Below, one piece after another: positions 42,779 through 53,930 of a stretch of DNA of 64,000 nucleotides (position 1 is its first letter; each line of letters starts with the position of its first letter). The position numbers and the translations under genes are program-made. Below the pieces are notes generated by a model. The model was not told where the DNA came from and searched no databases. It worked only from the letters and a program-made list of their open reading frames with translations. The stretch comes from Bog-473 sp963809825 (GTDB lineage Bacteria > Actinomycetota > Acidimicrobiia > Acidimicrobiales > RAAP-2): the NCBI GenBank assembly GCA_963809825.1, contig CAWELJ010000002.1, forward strand, positions 620,001 to 684,000, read 5' to 3'.

Positions 42779-43506
42779 GCAACCACTTCGTGCTCGCCAG
42801 CGGCAACATCACGATCGGCGAACACCACGGTGTGGTGCACATCGGCGGCCTCACCATCTACCTGGACGTCGTGTGGACCACGCTCATCGCGGCGGCCATC
42901 GTGCTCGGCCTGGGTCTGCGCATGCGGGCCAAGGTCACCTCGGGCATGCCCGGGAAGCTGCAACTCTTCTGGGAGACGCTGGTCGAGCAGGTCTCCGACC
43001 TGGCCCAGTCGGCCATCGGCCCCGAGGGTATCCCCTTCGTCGGCCTCGGCGTCACGGTCTTCTTCTTCATCCTCATCTGCAACTGGCTGGCCTTCATCCC
43101 CAGCGGGGATCCCGGGTTCCTCGCACCGCCGACAGGTGACGTCAATCTGCCCCTTGCCCTCGCCCTCACCGTCTTCTTCCTGGTGCACTACAACTCGGTG
43201 AAGTCGCGCGGCTGGGGCGGATACTTCAAGCACTACGCCCAGCCCTACGCCGCGCTCACGCCCATCAACATCATCGAGGAGATCACGAAGCCGATCACGC
43301 TGACCTTCCGACTCTTCGGCAACATCTTCTCGGGCGTGCTCATGATCGCGGTCATCGTGACCCTGATCCCGCCCTACGCGTCATGGATCGGGCTCCTGGT
43401 CTGGAAACCGTTCGACGAGCTGTTCATCGGCGCGATCCAGGCCTTCATCTTCGGCCTGCTCACCATCATGTACCTCGGCATGGGCATGAGCCGGGAGACC
43501 CACTAG
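42775..43506 (+). CDS. atpB: ATP synthase F0 subunit a
   Basis: The stator channel subunit of F0. The 243-residue protein has five to six hydrophobic helices and the essential Arg in TLTFRLFGNIFSGVL; the last helix carries QAFIFGLLTIMYLGMG. GTG 42775 overlaps the atpI stop. Confidence 0.95.
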   Translation: MSNHFVLASGNITIGEHHGVVHIGGLTIYLDVVWTTLIAAAIVLGLGLRMRAKVTSGMPGKLQLFWETLVEQVSDLAQSAIGPEGIPFVGLGVTVFFFILICNWLAFIPSGDPGFLAPPTGDVNLPLALALTVFFLVHYNSVKSRGWGGYFKHYAQPYAALTPINIIEEITKPITLTFRLFGNIFSGVLMIAVIVTLIPPYASWIGLLVWKPFDELFIGAIQAFIFGLLTIMYLGMGMSRETH

Positions 43507-43574
43507 GAGGCCCGAGATGCCGGAACCGCAGGACCGACCACAACCGAACACGATCTCAACAAAGGAGAGGACAC

Positions 43575-43847
43575 ATGGCAGGATCAGTTGAAGCTTCGAT
43601 ACGTGTCGCCGGCGCGCTCGTCGGCGGTGGCCTGGCACTCGGCGGTGGCGCCATCGGCGCCGCGGTCGGAGACGGTCTGGCCGGATCGCAGACCATTGCA
43701 GCCATCGCCCGACAGCCCGAGATCGAGGCCAAGGCCCGTCAGTACTTCTTCCTGACCGTCGGCCTGGTCGAGGCCATGTACTTCATCAACCTGCTGTTCA
43801 TGGTGGTGTTCGTCTACGTCTTCGCCGCCAAGAGCATCACCGCCTAG
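43575..43847 (+). CDS. atpE: ATP synthase F0 subunit c
   Basis: The rotor-ring subunit: 90 residues forming a hairpin of two helices with RQPEIEAKAR in the loop and the ion-carrying Glu66 in TVGLVEAMYFIN. Ala follows the Glu where sodium-type rings usually have Ser, so proton coupling is likely. A strong AAAGGAGAGG precedes ATG 43575. The Gly-rich first helix is normal. Confidence 0.95.
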   Translation: MAGSVEASIRVAGALVGGGLALGGGAIGAAVGDGLAGSQTIAAIARQPEIEAKARQYFFLTVGLVEAMYFINLLFMVVFVYVFAAKSITA

Positions 43848-43901
43848 CCGAGCGCTTCCCATCGTCCACGTGCCGGACAGAACCCGGAGACCGAGAGCAT
43901 C

Positions 43902-44441
43902 ATGACTACAGCAGGCATCTTCCTTCTGCCCAATGGGACGTTCTTCATTGAGCTGATCGTCTCCATCATCTTGATCCTCGCTATCTACAAGTGGGTGCTC
44001 CCCCCCATCAACAAGGCAATGGAGGAGCGTCAGGCGAAGATCACGGAGTCGCTCGAGGCGGCGGACAGGGCGCGGGCCGACGCTGAGGCTGCCGACGACG
44101 AGCGCCGGGCGGTGCTCGAGGAGGCACGCCACCAGGCCCGTGAGATCATCGCGCAGGCCAACCGCACGGCTGAGCAGGTGCGCGTGGACGCGCAGGCCCG
44201 GGCCCAGAGCGAGTACGAGCGCATCGTGGGCAACGCCGAGATGGAGATCGACCTGGCCCGCCAGCGTGCCATCGAGGAGGCGGCGGCGCGGATGGGTGAG
44301 ATCGTGATGGAGGTGGTCGAGCGGGTCATCGGGCGCGAGGTGAACTACGAGGCGCACCGCGAGCTCATCGACGAGGCCGTTGCCGCGCTGCGAGCGGACA
44401 CGGCGGGCGGTGCGGCCGCCAACGCCGGGACGCGCCGGTGA
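43902..44441 (+). CDS. atpF: ATP synthase F0 subunit b
   Basis: Peripheral stalk subunit of 179 residues: one N-terminal membrane helix (FFIELIVSIILILAIYKWV in character) followed by a long charged coiled coil (MEERQAKITESLEAADRARADAEA in pattern). It ends in an Ala/Gly tail and overlaps the atpH GTG start. No separate b' gene is present. Confidence 0.93.
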   Translation: MTTAGIFLLPNGTFFIELIVSIILILAIYKWVLPPINKAMEERQAKITESLEAADRARADAEAADDERRAVLEEARHQAREIIAQANRTAEQVRVDAQARAQSEYERIVGNAEMEIDLARQRAIEEAAARMGEIVMEVVERVIGREVNYEAHRELIDEAVAALRADTAGGAAANAGTRR

Positions 44442-45388
44442 ACCCGACGCTGCAGGGGTACGCGGCGGCCGTCTTGGAAGCGGCCGACCCGGCCTCGCTC
44501 CGGGCCGTCGCCGACGACATGGCGGCGATCGAACGCCAAGCCGTGAGCAATCCTGCGCTGCGCGCCGCGCTCACGGACACCTCGGTGCCCGGGCGGGTGC
44601 GCCGGGCCGTCATGCTCGAGCTCCTCGAGGGCAAGGTCGTGGCGGAGGCCCGGCGGCTGGCCTCTTTCGCCTGCCTGGCGGCGCCGGCGCCGGAGGTGCC
44701 GGCCGCGTTGGGCTGGCTTGCTTCGCGGGCCTGGCACGCCGCCGAGGGTCGCGTCATGGAAGAACCGCAGCTGAGCCTGACCCGGGCGCGCCAACGGGTG
44801 GCCGGCTACGCCGCCGCGTTGCACGAGGACATGTCGATTCAGGGGCTCGAGTCGCTGGAGGACGATCTCTTCCGCTTCGGGCGGATCGTGGCATCGACCC
44901 CCGCCCTGCGGGCGGCACTGACCGACCGGGACCTCGACGTTGCGGCCCGGCAGGGGCTCGTGCACCAGCTCCTCGAGAGCAAGGTGCCGGCGACGACGCT
45001 GGCGCTGGTTCGCTACGTCGTGACCGGCGGCCGGGCGCGCGACGTCGTGGGCACACTCGAATTCCTGGTCGAGCAGACGGCCGCGGCCCGCGGCTGGCGC
45101 ATCGCCCATGTCCGCGCCGCTGCCCCGATCGACGAGACGCAGCAGGCGCTGCTGACCGACTCACTGGCCGGGCTGGCCGGGCAGCCGGTCGAGCTCCAGG
45201 TGGTGATCGACGAGGCGTTGCTCAGCGGCGCCCTGATCCGCATCGGCGACCTCCAGGTCGACGCAACGGCACGAGGACGGATCGACGCGCTGCGCGAACA
45301 CCTCGTCCCGACGACATGGCAGCCGGCAGGGTTCGGCCGCAGCGGCCCGGACCACACGACGACAGCAGACACAGAGGGAGCAGACTGA
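44438..45388 (+). CDS. atpH: ATP synthase F1 subunit delta, with duplicated N-terminal domain
   Basis: At 316 residues it is much longer than the usual ~180. The first ~80 residues and residues ~118-195 are two related copies of the six-helix delta/OSCP domain: both contain YAAA-L, a Leu-rich middle, then SNPALRAALTD versus STPALRAALTD and LLEGKVV versus LLESKVP. The C-terminal domain follows (GWRIAHVRAAAPI... then VIDEALLSGALIRIGD), with the conserved G-x-x-I-x-x-G-D stalk motif. Extra copy could extend the stalk cap, in the way mycobacteria use a b-delta fusion. Start GTG 44438 overlaps atpF; stop overlaps atpA (TGATG). Confidence 0.9.
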   Translation: MNPTLQGYAAAVLEAADPASLRAVADDMAAIERQAVSNPALRAALTDTSVPGRVRRAVMLELLEGKVVAEARRLASFACLAAPAPEVPAALGWLASRAWHAAEGRVMEEPQLSLTRARQRVAGYAAALHEDMSIQGLESLEDDLFRFGRIVASTPALRAALTDRDLDVAARQGLVHQLLESKVPATTLALVRYVVTGGRARDVVGTLEFLVEQTAAARGWRIAHVRAAAPIDETQQALLTDSLAGLAGQPVELQVVIDEALLSGALIRIGDLQVDATARGRIDALREHLVPTTWQPAGFGRSGPDHTTTADTEGAD

Positions 45389-46911
45389 TGGCAGAGCTGA
45401 CGATCGACGCCAGTGAGATCACCCAGGCGTTGGAGCACTACGTCGAGGACTACACGCCCACGGTGGGGACCGAGCAGATCGGTCACATCGTCGAGGTCGG
45501 CGACGGCATCGCCCGCGTGTCGGGTCTTCCCGGCGCCGCAGTCAACGAGCTGCTCGAGTTCGAGGACGGCACGCTCGGCCTCGCGCTGAACCTCGACGAG
45601 GACACCATCGGTGCCGTCGTCCTCGGCGAGGTCGACAACCTCGAGGAGGAGCAGACGGTCAAGGCGACGGGGCGGATCCAGACCGTGCCCGTGGGCGACG
45701 CTCTCCTCGGACGCGTCGTCAACGCCCTCGGTGAGCCGATCGACGGCAAGGGCCCCGTCAACGCGACCGAGACGCGGCGCATGGAGGTGCAAGCCCCGGG
45801 CATCGTCGGGCGCCAGCCCGTGAGCGAGCCCCTGCAGACCGGCATCAAGGCCATCGACGCCATGACGCCCATCGGCCGGGGCCAGCGCGAGCTCATCATC
45901 GGCGACCGCAAGACCGGCAAGACGACCGTGGCCATCGACACCATCATCAACCAGGCCGGTCAGGGCGTGAAGTGCATTTACGTGGCCATCGGCCAGAAGA
46001 ACTCGTCGGTGGCCCAGACGGTGGCGACACTCGAGGACCACCAGGCACTCGACTACACGGTGGTGGTCGTCGCCTCGGCGGGGGACCCGGCCCCGTACAA
46101 GTACCTGGCGCCCTACGCCGGGTGCGCCATGGGTCAGCACTGGATGGAGAACGGCGAGCACGCGCTGATCATCTACGACGACCTCTCCAAGCAGGCCGAG
46201 GCGTACCGCGCGGTCTCGCTCCTGTTGCGGCGCCCACCAGGGCGCGAGGCCTACCCCGGTGACGTCTTCTACCTGCACTCCCGGCTCCTCGAGCGGGCGG
46301 CCAAGCTTTCCGACGAGCGCGGCGGCGGATCGCTGACCGCGCTCCCGGTCATCGAGACGAAGGCGGGCGACATCTCGGCCTACATCCCGACGAACGTGAT
46401 CTCCATCACCGACGGACAGGTGTTCCTCGAGACGGACCTCTTCAACTCCGGCATCCGGCCCGCCATCAACGTGGGCAACTCCGTGAGCCGGGTGGGCAGC
46501 GCCGCCCAGGTCAAGGCCATGAAGCAGGTCTCGGGGACGCTCAAGCTCGATCTCGCACAGTTCCGCGAGCTCGAGGCGTTCGCCACCTTCGGCTCCGAGC
46601 TCGACAAGGTGTCCCAGGCCCAGCTCGACCGGGGTTACCGCCTGACCGAGCTGCTCAAGCAGCCCCAGAACAAGCCGGTGCCCGTCGAGGAGCAGGTCCT
46701 GGCGATCTACGCCGGGACCAAAGGATGGACGGACTCGGTCCCCGTCAGCGAAGTACGCAGGTTCGAGACGGAGCTGATCGAGTACTTCAAGGGGAACCAC
46801 CCGGCCGTGCTCGAGACGATCCGCACCACCGGTGCGCTGCCCGCCGGGGACGAGGTCGACCAGGGTCTCACCTCCTTCCTCGAGGGATTCGACACGGGGA
46901 AGGTCGACTGA
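45388..46911 (+). CDS. atpA: ATP synthase F1 subunit alpha
   Basis: Non-catalytic nucleotide-binding subunit of 507 residues. Walker A is GDRKTGKTT, with QKNSSVAQTV, PYAGCAMGQHWM and the SVSRVGSAAQ segment bearing the catalytic-site Arg. Order and length are normal. It starts in the last base of atpH. Confidence 0.97.
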   Translation: MAELTIDASEITQALEHYVEDYTPTVGTEQIGHIVEVGDGIARVSGLPGAAVNELLEFEDGTLGLALNLDEDTIGAVVLGEVDNLEEEQTVKATGRIQTVPVGDALLGRVVNALGEPIDGKGPVNATETRRMEVQAPGIVGRQPVSEPLQTGIKAIDAMTPIGRGQRELIIGDRKTGKTTVAIDTIINQAGQGVKCIYVAIGQKNSSVAQTVATLEDHQALDYTVVVVASAGDPAPYKYLAPYAGCAMGQHWMENGEHALIIYDDLSKQAEAYRAVSLLLRRPPGREAYPGDVFYLHSRLLERAAKLSDERGGGSLTALPVIETKAGDISAYIPTNVISITDGQVFLETDLFNSGIRPAINVGNSVSRVGSAAQVKAMKQVSGTLKLDLAQFRELEAFATFGSELDKVSQAQLDRGYRLTELLKQPQNKPVPVEEQVLAIYAGTKGWTDSVPVSEVRRFETELIEYFKGNHPAVLETIRTTGALPAGDEVDQGLTSFLEGFDTGKVD

Positions 46912-46914
46912 CAC

Positions 46915-47819
46915 ATGGCCGGAGGCCAAGAGCGGATCCTGCGCCGCCGCATTCGCAGCGTGCAGTCCACGAGGAAGATCACCAAGGCGATGGAGCTCAT
47001 CGCCGCCTCGCGGATCGTGCGCGCCCAGACGCGGATCGCGGCGAACCGGCCCTTTCGCGCCGGGATGGAGCGGGTCCTGCGCCTGACCGCGGCGGCCGAT
47101 CCCACCGCCGCGGCGCGGATGTTGGGTACGCCCGACTCCCCGCGTCATGTCGGGATCCTCGCCATCGCCGGTGATCGGGGGCTGGCGGGGTCGTACAACT
47201 CCGGCGTGCTGCGTGCCACCGAGCGGCTCGTCGCCGAGCACAAGAGCACCGGCGCCGAGGTCACGGTGTGGTCCGTGGGCAAGAAGGCGCCGCCTTACTT
47301 CCGCTACCGCGGCGTGGAGGTGGCGGGGTCGTTCGCCGGCTTCGCCGATCGCCCCGAGTTCGCCGATGCCCGCTACATCGCGGCCGTGGTGGCCGCTCCG
47401 TTCGTGTCCGGCGAGGTGGACCTGATTCAGATGGTCTCGACGCGGTTCATCTCCGCCGGGACACAGAGGGTCGAGCAGCAGCAGCTGTTGCCGCTCCCGC
47501 TGCCCGAGGGCGCCGAAGAGGCGCCGGAGCACGACGAAGGGACGCTCGAGGGCTACACCGAGTTCGAGCCTGAGCCCGAGAAGCTGCTGATCGAGCTGGC
47601 CCCCCGCGCGCTCGAGGCGGAGATCTTTGCCGCGCTGCTGGAGGGCGCAGCTGCATTCTTTACGGCCCAGCAGCGAGCCATGGCTGCGGCCACCGACAAC
47701 GCGGACGAGCTCGTCCGCACCCTGACGCGCGTCATGAACCGGGCCCGTCAGGACGCCATCACCACCGAGATCATGGAAATCGTCGGCGGGGCCGAGGCGC
47801 TCCGCCAAGCGAAGGGAAG

Positions 47820-47823
<4 letters not shown>
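46915..47823 (+). CDS. atpG: ATP synthase F1 subunit gamma
   Basis: Central shaft, 302 residues. N-terminal helix RRRIRSVQSTRKITKAMELIAAS and C-terminal AMAAATDNADEL with TRVMNRARQDAITTEIMEIV are the two coiled-coil arms; the Rossmann middle has GDRGLAGSYN. A Glu-rich loop (about residues 200-225) is longer than in E. coli. It overlaps atpD by ATGA. Confidence 0.95.
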
Positions 47824-49282
<1,459 letters not shown>

Positions 49283-49283
<1 letters not shown>

Positions 49284-49789
49284 TGGCCGACGGCGTCTTC
49301 GGCGTGGAGATCGTCACGCCCGAGCAGTCCCTGCTCGCCGGCGGTGCCACCTCGGTCGTCCTGGCGACGTCCGAGGGCGCCCTGACGGTGCTCGACGGCC
49401 ACACGCCGCTGGTCGGCGACGTCGTGGCCGGTGAGGTCCGGGTCGAGCAGTCCGACGGCACCCTGACCCGGCTCGCCGTGCACGGAGGTTTCGTACAGGT
49501 CGACACCAGCCCGGAGGCTGCGGCGGGCCTCGCCGAGGGGGACGGGCCGCTGCCGGGGCTCTCCACTCGTGTCACGGTGCTGGCCGGCGTGGCCGAACTG
49601 GCCGAGGAGATCGACGTCCCGCGGGCCGAACTGGCACGCGAGCAGGCGGCTCAGCGGGTCAGCGAGCTGGGCGGTGGCCGCGGACCCGTCTCCGAGGACA
49701 TGGAGGTGGACGTCGCGCTGGCCGAGGCCGAGCGCGCCCTGGAGCGTGCCGAGCTGCGGCTGGCCGTGGCGTCGGGCGCCGCCGCGTAG
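49283..49789 (+). CDS. atpC: ATP synthase F1 subunit epsilon
   Basis: Regulatory shaft subunit, 168 residues; a beta-sandwich (VEIVTPEQSLLAGGATSVVL, TVLDGHTPLVGDV, LAVHGGFVQV) and a C-terminal helical part with AEAERALERAELRLAVA. It is longer than many actinobacterial homologues because of an insert around residues 75-95. Last gene of the atp operon; a convergent glpX gene follows. Confidence 0.92.
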
Positions 49790-49822
49790 GCCGTCCTGCG
49801 GGCGGACGCTCGCCCACCCTCC

Positions 49823-50815
49823 TCAGTCGAACGAAATTGAGCTGAACTCGGCCAACTTGGCGAGGGCATGGCTGGCGTCGATCTTGCGCAGCGTGCCGGA
49901 CTTGGAGCGCATGACGAGCGACTGCGTGGTGGCGCCGAACTCGTGGTACTGGACACCCTTGAGGAGCTCGCCGTCGGTGATCCCGGTGGCCGCGAAGAAG
50001 CAGTTGTCGCCCCGCACCAGGTCGTCGGTGGTGAGCAGCGCATCGAGCGCGTAGCCGGCCGCGAGTGCGGCCTGGCGCTCCTCGTCGCTGCGGGGGTAGA
50101 GCAGCCCCTGGATCTCGCCACCCATGCACTTGAGGGCGGCGGCGGCGAGCACGCCCTCGGGAGTGCCGCCGATGCCGAAGAGGATGTCGGTGCCGGCCCC
50201 CGGCCAGCCGGTGGCGATGGCACCGGCGACGTCACCGTCGTCGATGAGGCGAATCCGGGCGCCGGTCGAGCGCACCTCGGCGATCAGGTTGTCGTGCCGG
50301 GGCCGGTCCAGGATCACGGCCGTCAGGTCGCGCACGGGTCGCCCCAGCGCCTCGGAGAGGGCGTTGAGGTTCTCGCTCGGTGTGCGGCGGATGTCGCAGG
50401 CGCCCTTGGCCCTTGGCCCGACGGCGAGCTTCTCCATGTAGACGCAGGGGCCCGGATCGAACATGGCGCCGCGCTCGGCCACGGCGATCACGGCCAACGC
50501 GCCGCCGCGTCCCTGCGCGGTGAGCGTGGTCCCGTCGATCGGATCCACCGCGATGTCGGTGAGGGGCGGCGTGCCGTCGCCGATCTTCTCCCCGTTGAAG
50601 AGCATCGGCGCGTTGTCCTTCTCGCCTTCCCCGATCACGACGATGCCGTCCATCGGGACGCTCGCGAGGACGGTGCGCATCGCCTCGACGGCCGCCCCGT
50701 CGGCGCCGGTCTTGTCGCCCCGGCCCATCCAGCGGCTGGCGGCCATGGCTGCCGCCTCGGTGGTCCGCACGAGGTCCATGGCAAGGTTCCGGTCGGGAGC
50801 TTGGCGCGACGTCAC
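49823..50815 (-). CDS. glpX: Class II fructose-1,6-bisphosphatase
   Basis: Gluconeogenic phosphatase of 330 residues. GEGEKDNAPMLFNGE, AVDPIDGTTLTAQG (metal-binding DPIDGT), the glycine-rich GIGGTPEGVLAAAAL and MGGEIQGLLYPR are all GlpX hallmarks. The start GTG at 50815 gives the expected N-terminus SRQAPDRNLAMDLVRTTE; the frame is open further upstream but without homology. Confidence 0.94.
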   Translation of the reverse strand: MTSRQAPDRNLAMDLVRTTEAAAMAASRWMGRGDKTGADGAAVEAMRTVLASVPMDGIVVIGEGEKDNAPMLFNGEKIGDGTPPLTDIAVDPIDGTTLTAQGRGGALAVIAVAERGAMFDPGPCVYMEKLAVGPRAKGACDIRRTPSENLNALSEALGRPVRDLTAVILDRPRHDNLIAEVRSTGARIRLIDDGDVAGAIATGWPGAGTDILFGIGGTPEGVLAAAALKCMGGEIQGLLYPRSDEERQAALAAGYALDALLTTDDLVRGDNCFFAATGITDGELLKGVQYHEFGATTQSLVMRSKSGTLRKIDASHALAKLAEFSSISFD

Positions 50816-50891
50816 CACGGGCCTTGACCATAGTTGGTCGAGGATCGCCGCCTGCCCGTCACGGCGTCCTCCAGCGGCGATACTTGAGGCC

Positions 50892-52154
50892 GTGGACCAG
50901 ATCGTCGTCGAGCCCAACGGACCGCTCCGGGGGACGGTCACCGCAGGCGGGGCGAAGAATTCGGCGTTGAAGTTGATGGTGGCGGCCCTGCTGGCCGAAG
51001 GTTGCACGGTGCTCTCCAACGTCCCATGCATCGACGACGTGGACTCCATGGCCGACGTGCTCCGAGCCCTGGGGGCGACCGTGGAGCGGGGCGACAACGG
51101 GGACATGTCGGTCACCACGCCGCCGGCGAGCGAACTGGTCCCCGCCGGTCCCTACGAGCTCTTCGAGCGCATGCGTGCCTCCGTCGTCGTCCTCGGACTG
51201 CTCCTGGCCCGCTGTGGCACCGTGCGCATGCCGCTGCCGGGTGGCGACGACTTCGGCGACCGGCCCATCGACTTCCACATCAACGGGCTCGGCGCCATGG
51301 GCGCCCGCTTCGAGTCGTCCCACGGCGAGGTGCTCGGCACGGTGCCCGGCGGCCGGCTCGTCGGGACCCGGGTGGTGCTCGAGTACCCGAGCCACACGGC
51401 GACCGACAACCTGCTCATGGCGGCGGTGCTGGCCAAGGGCACGACCGTGATCGAGAACGCGGCCAAGGAGCCCGAGGTGGCCGACCTCGCCACCATGCTC
51501 TGCGACATGGGCGCCGTGGTGCGCGGGGCCGGCACCTCGCGCATTGAGGTGGAGGGCGTCGACGAGCTCCGGCCCACCCGCCACGCCGTGGTGCCCGACC
51601 GCGTGGTGGCCGCCACCTTCCTGGCTGCCGTCGGCCTGGCCGGCGGCGACGTGACGATCGCCGACGCCCGGCCCGAGCACATGGAGATGCTGCTGCGCAA
51701 GGTCGGGCAAATGGGTGTGGCCACGGACATGGGCCCCCGGGGACTGCGGGTGAGCGCGTCGGACCGGCTGATGGCAGCCGACGTCGCCACGCTTCCGTAC
51801 CCCGGGGTGGCGACCGACTACAGCCCCCTCCTGGTGGCCATGCTGACGGTGTCCGACGGGGTGGGCATCCTGACCGAGAACCTCTTCTCCGGACGCTTCC
51901 GCTATGTCGAGGAACTGCGGCGGATGGGGGCCGACATCCGGACCGAAGGGCACCATGCGGTCGTGCGCGGCGTGCCCCGCCTCTCGGGGGCCCCCGTGCG
52001 CGCGCCCGACATCCGCGCCGGCGTGGCGCTCGTCCTGGCCGGGCTCGTCGCCGAGGGCGTGACGGTGGTCAGCGGGGCCCACCACATCGGTCGCGGCTAC
52101 GAGGACCTGGCCGGAGCGTTGCGCTCCCTGGGAGCGAAGGTGACGGGCCGGTGA
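50892..52154 (+). CDS. murA: UDP-N-acetylglucosamine 1-carboxyvinyltransferase with Cys-to-Asp active site
   Basis: First committed step of peptidoglycan synthesis: adds enolpyruvate from PEP to UDP-GlcNAc. The 420-residue two-domain protein has GGAKNSALK (Lys22/Asn23), RASVVVLGLLLARCG and RPIDFHINGLGAMGA. The catalytic loop reads PLPGGDDFGDRP: Asp119 stands where most enzymes have the Cys attacked by fosfomycin, as in M. tuberculosis MurA. GTG 50892 is the natural start. Its end overlaps meaB (GTGA). murA following atpC also matches the mycobacterial order. Confidence 0.95.
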   Translation: MDQIVVEPNGPLRGTVTAGGAKNSALKLMVAALLAEGCTVLSNVPCIDDVDSMADVLRALGATVERGDNGDMSVTTPPASELVPAGPYELFERMRASVVVLGLLLARCGTVRMPLPGGDDFGDRPIDFHINGLGAMGARFESSHGEVLGTVPGGRLVGTRVVLEYPSHTATDNLLMAAVLAKGTTVIENAAKEPEVADLATMLCDMGAVVRGAGTSRIEVEGVDELRPTRHAVVPDRVVAATFLAAVGLAGGDVTIADARPEHMEMLLRKVGQMGVATDMGPRGLRVSASDRLMAADVATLPYPGVATDYSPLLVAMLTVSDGVGILTENLFSGRFRYVEELRRMGADIRTEGHHAVVRGVPRLSGAPVRAPDIRAGVALVLAGLVAEGVTVVSGAHHIGRGYEDLAGALRSLGAKVTGR

Positions 52155-53119
52155 GCCCGGCACCCACCGACCCCGCCGCACTGCTCGCGCTGGCCCGGGA
52201 AGGCGACCGCGTCGCGCTGGCGCGGCTGCTGTCGTACATCGAGAGGGGCGGGGAGACGGCGACCGAGGTGGCGCGCCTGGCCTACCGGGCGGCGGTGCCG
52301 TTCACCGTCGGCCTCACGGGCGCACCGGGGGCCGGGAAGTCCACGCTGACCGACGGCCTCATCACGCAGGCGCGCGCCGGTTGGCCCGGGCCCGACGGAG
52401 AGTCCGTGCCCCAGGTGGGCGTCCTGGCCGTGGACCCCACGTCCCCGTTCAGCGGGGGTGCGATCCTGGGCGACCGGGTGCGGATGAGCCAGCACGCGCT
52501 CGATCCCACGGTCTTCATCCGCTCCATGGCCACGCGCGGGCACCTCGGCGGCCTGTCCCTCGCGGTGCCCGACGCCGTGCGCCTGCTCGGTGCGGCCGGC
52601 GTCGGCGTGGTCATCGTCGAGACGGTCGGCGTCGGGCAGATGGAAGTCGAGATCGCGTCGGCTGCCGACACGACCGTCGTGGTCGTCACGCCGGGTTGGG
52701 GCGACTCCATGCAGGCCAACAAGGCGGGCCTGCTCGAGGTGGCCGACGTCTTCGTGATCAACAAGGCGGATCGTCCCGGCGTGCGCGAGGCGCGCCGTGA
52801 CCTCGAGCAGATGCTCGACCTGGCGCGCCCGGGCTCGTGGCGTCCCGAGATCGTCGACACGACGGCGACCGCGGGGGAGGGGGTGGCCGACCTCTGGGTC
52901 GCCGTCGCCCGGCACCGTGACCATCTGCGGGGCTCGGGCCAGCTCGTGACACGGCGGGTCGACCGCCTCGCCCAGGAGCTCCGCCGGGTGCTGGCGGCCC
53001 GGGCCGAGGCCCGGATCGACGAGGTGGCGGCCGGCGAGGAATTCGCCACGACGGTCAAGGCGCTGGCGGCCGGTGAGCTCGACCCGTACCGGGCGGCCGA
53101 CCGGCTCATGGGCCCATGA
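52151..53119 (+). CDS. meaB: MeaB/ArgK-type GTPase, methylmalonyl-CoA mutase chaperone
   Basis: G3E GTPase that loads and protects B12-dependent acyl-CoA mutases. The 322-residue protein has Walker A TGAPGAGKSTL, DPTSPFSGGAILGDRVRM, ETVGVGQMEVE (switch region) and INKADRPG (guanine specificity NKxD). Its mutase partner is not in the window. The next gene, an enoyl-CoA hydratase, also works on acyl-CoAs, so the context is fatty acid or propionate metabolism. Confidence 0.92.
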   Translation: MSPAPTDPAALLALAREGDRVALARLLSYIERGGETATEVARLAYRAAVPFTVGLTGAPGAGKSTLTDGLITQARAGWPGPDGESVPQVGVLAVDPTSPFSGGAILGDRVRMSQHALDPTVFIRSMATRGHLGGLSLAVPDAVRLLGAAGVGVVIVETVGVGQMEVEIASAADTTVVVVTPGWGDSMQANKAGLLEVADVFVINKADRPGVREARRDLEQMLDLARPGSWRPEIVDTTATAGEGVADLWVAVARHRDHLRGSGQLVTRRVDRLAQELRRVLAARAEARIDEVAAGEEFATTVKALAAGELDPYRAADRLMGP

Positions 53120-53152
53120 GCCCCCGCGCACGCCGTCCGGTACGGTTCGGCG

Positions 53153-53926
53153 ATGGCTGAAACCTTCGTCACCCTGGAGCGCCGGCCCGATGGCGTGGCG
53201 CTGATCCGGCTGGACCGGCCCAAGGCGAACGCCCTGTCGGCGGCCGTGCTCGGCCAGCTGCAGGCCGTCGCCGCCGAGCTCTGCGAGGACCCGCCCGGCG
53301 CGGTGGTGCTCTGGGGCGGGCGCCTGATCTTCGCCGCCGGGGCCGACATCGTCGAGCTGGACGGGAGCGGCGCCGCCGCGGTGGGCGCCAACTTCGCGGC
53401 GGCCCTCGGCGCGCTGGCGGCCGTGCCCCGGGTCACCATTGCGGCCGTCAACGGCTACGCCCTCGGGGGTGGGCTCGAGCTGGCGCTGGCCTGCGACTTC
53501 CGCGTCTGCGGCGAGAACGCCCACTTCGGCCTGCCCGAGGTCCTGCTCGGGGTGATCCCGGGAGGAGGCGGCACGCAGCGCCTGCCCCGGCTGATCGGCG
53601 CGTCGCGCGCCAAGGAGCTGATCTTCACCGGACGGCAGGTCGGGTCCGCGGAGGCGCTGTCGATCGGCTTGGTCAACCGGGTCGTGGCGCCCGACTTCGT
53701 GCTCGACGCCGCCCTGGCCTGGGCGGCGGAGCTGGCCCGCGGCCCCGTCGTCGCGCACGGGCTCGCCAAGGCCGCCGTCGACCGGGGCCTCGACGGCTCG
53801 TTGGCCGCCGGGTTGGCGATCGAGCAGGAGGCATTCGTGAGGGTGGCCCAGACCGAGGACGCGTCCCGCGGGATCGCGTCGTTCGCCGAGCACGGCCCGG
53901 GCCAGGCGACCTTCGTCGGTCGGTGA
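53153..53926 (+). CDS. Enoyl-CoA hydratase/isomerase family protein
   Basis: A 257-residue crotonase-fold enzyme. FAAGADIVELDG gives the oxyanion-hole strand, GGGLELALACDFR the first catalytic Glu and FGLPEVLLGVIPGGGGTQRLPR the second, so hydratase chemistry looks intact. The acyl chain specificity is unknown. It lies between meaB and treS on the same strand with short gaps. Confidence 0.9.
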   Translation: MAETFVTLERRPDGVALIRLDRPKANALSAAVLGQLQAVAAELCEDPPGAVVLWGGRLIFAAGADIVELDGSGAAAVGANFAAALGALAAVPRVTIAAVNGYALGGGLELALACDFRVCGENAHFGLPEVLLGVIPGGGGTQRLPRLIGASRAKELIFTGRQVGSAEALSIGLVNRVVAPDFVLDAALAWAAELARGPVVAHGLAKAAVDRGLDGSLAAGLAIEQEAFVRVAQTEDASRGIASFAEHGPGQATFVGR

Positions 53927-53930
53927 ACCC

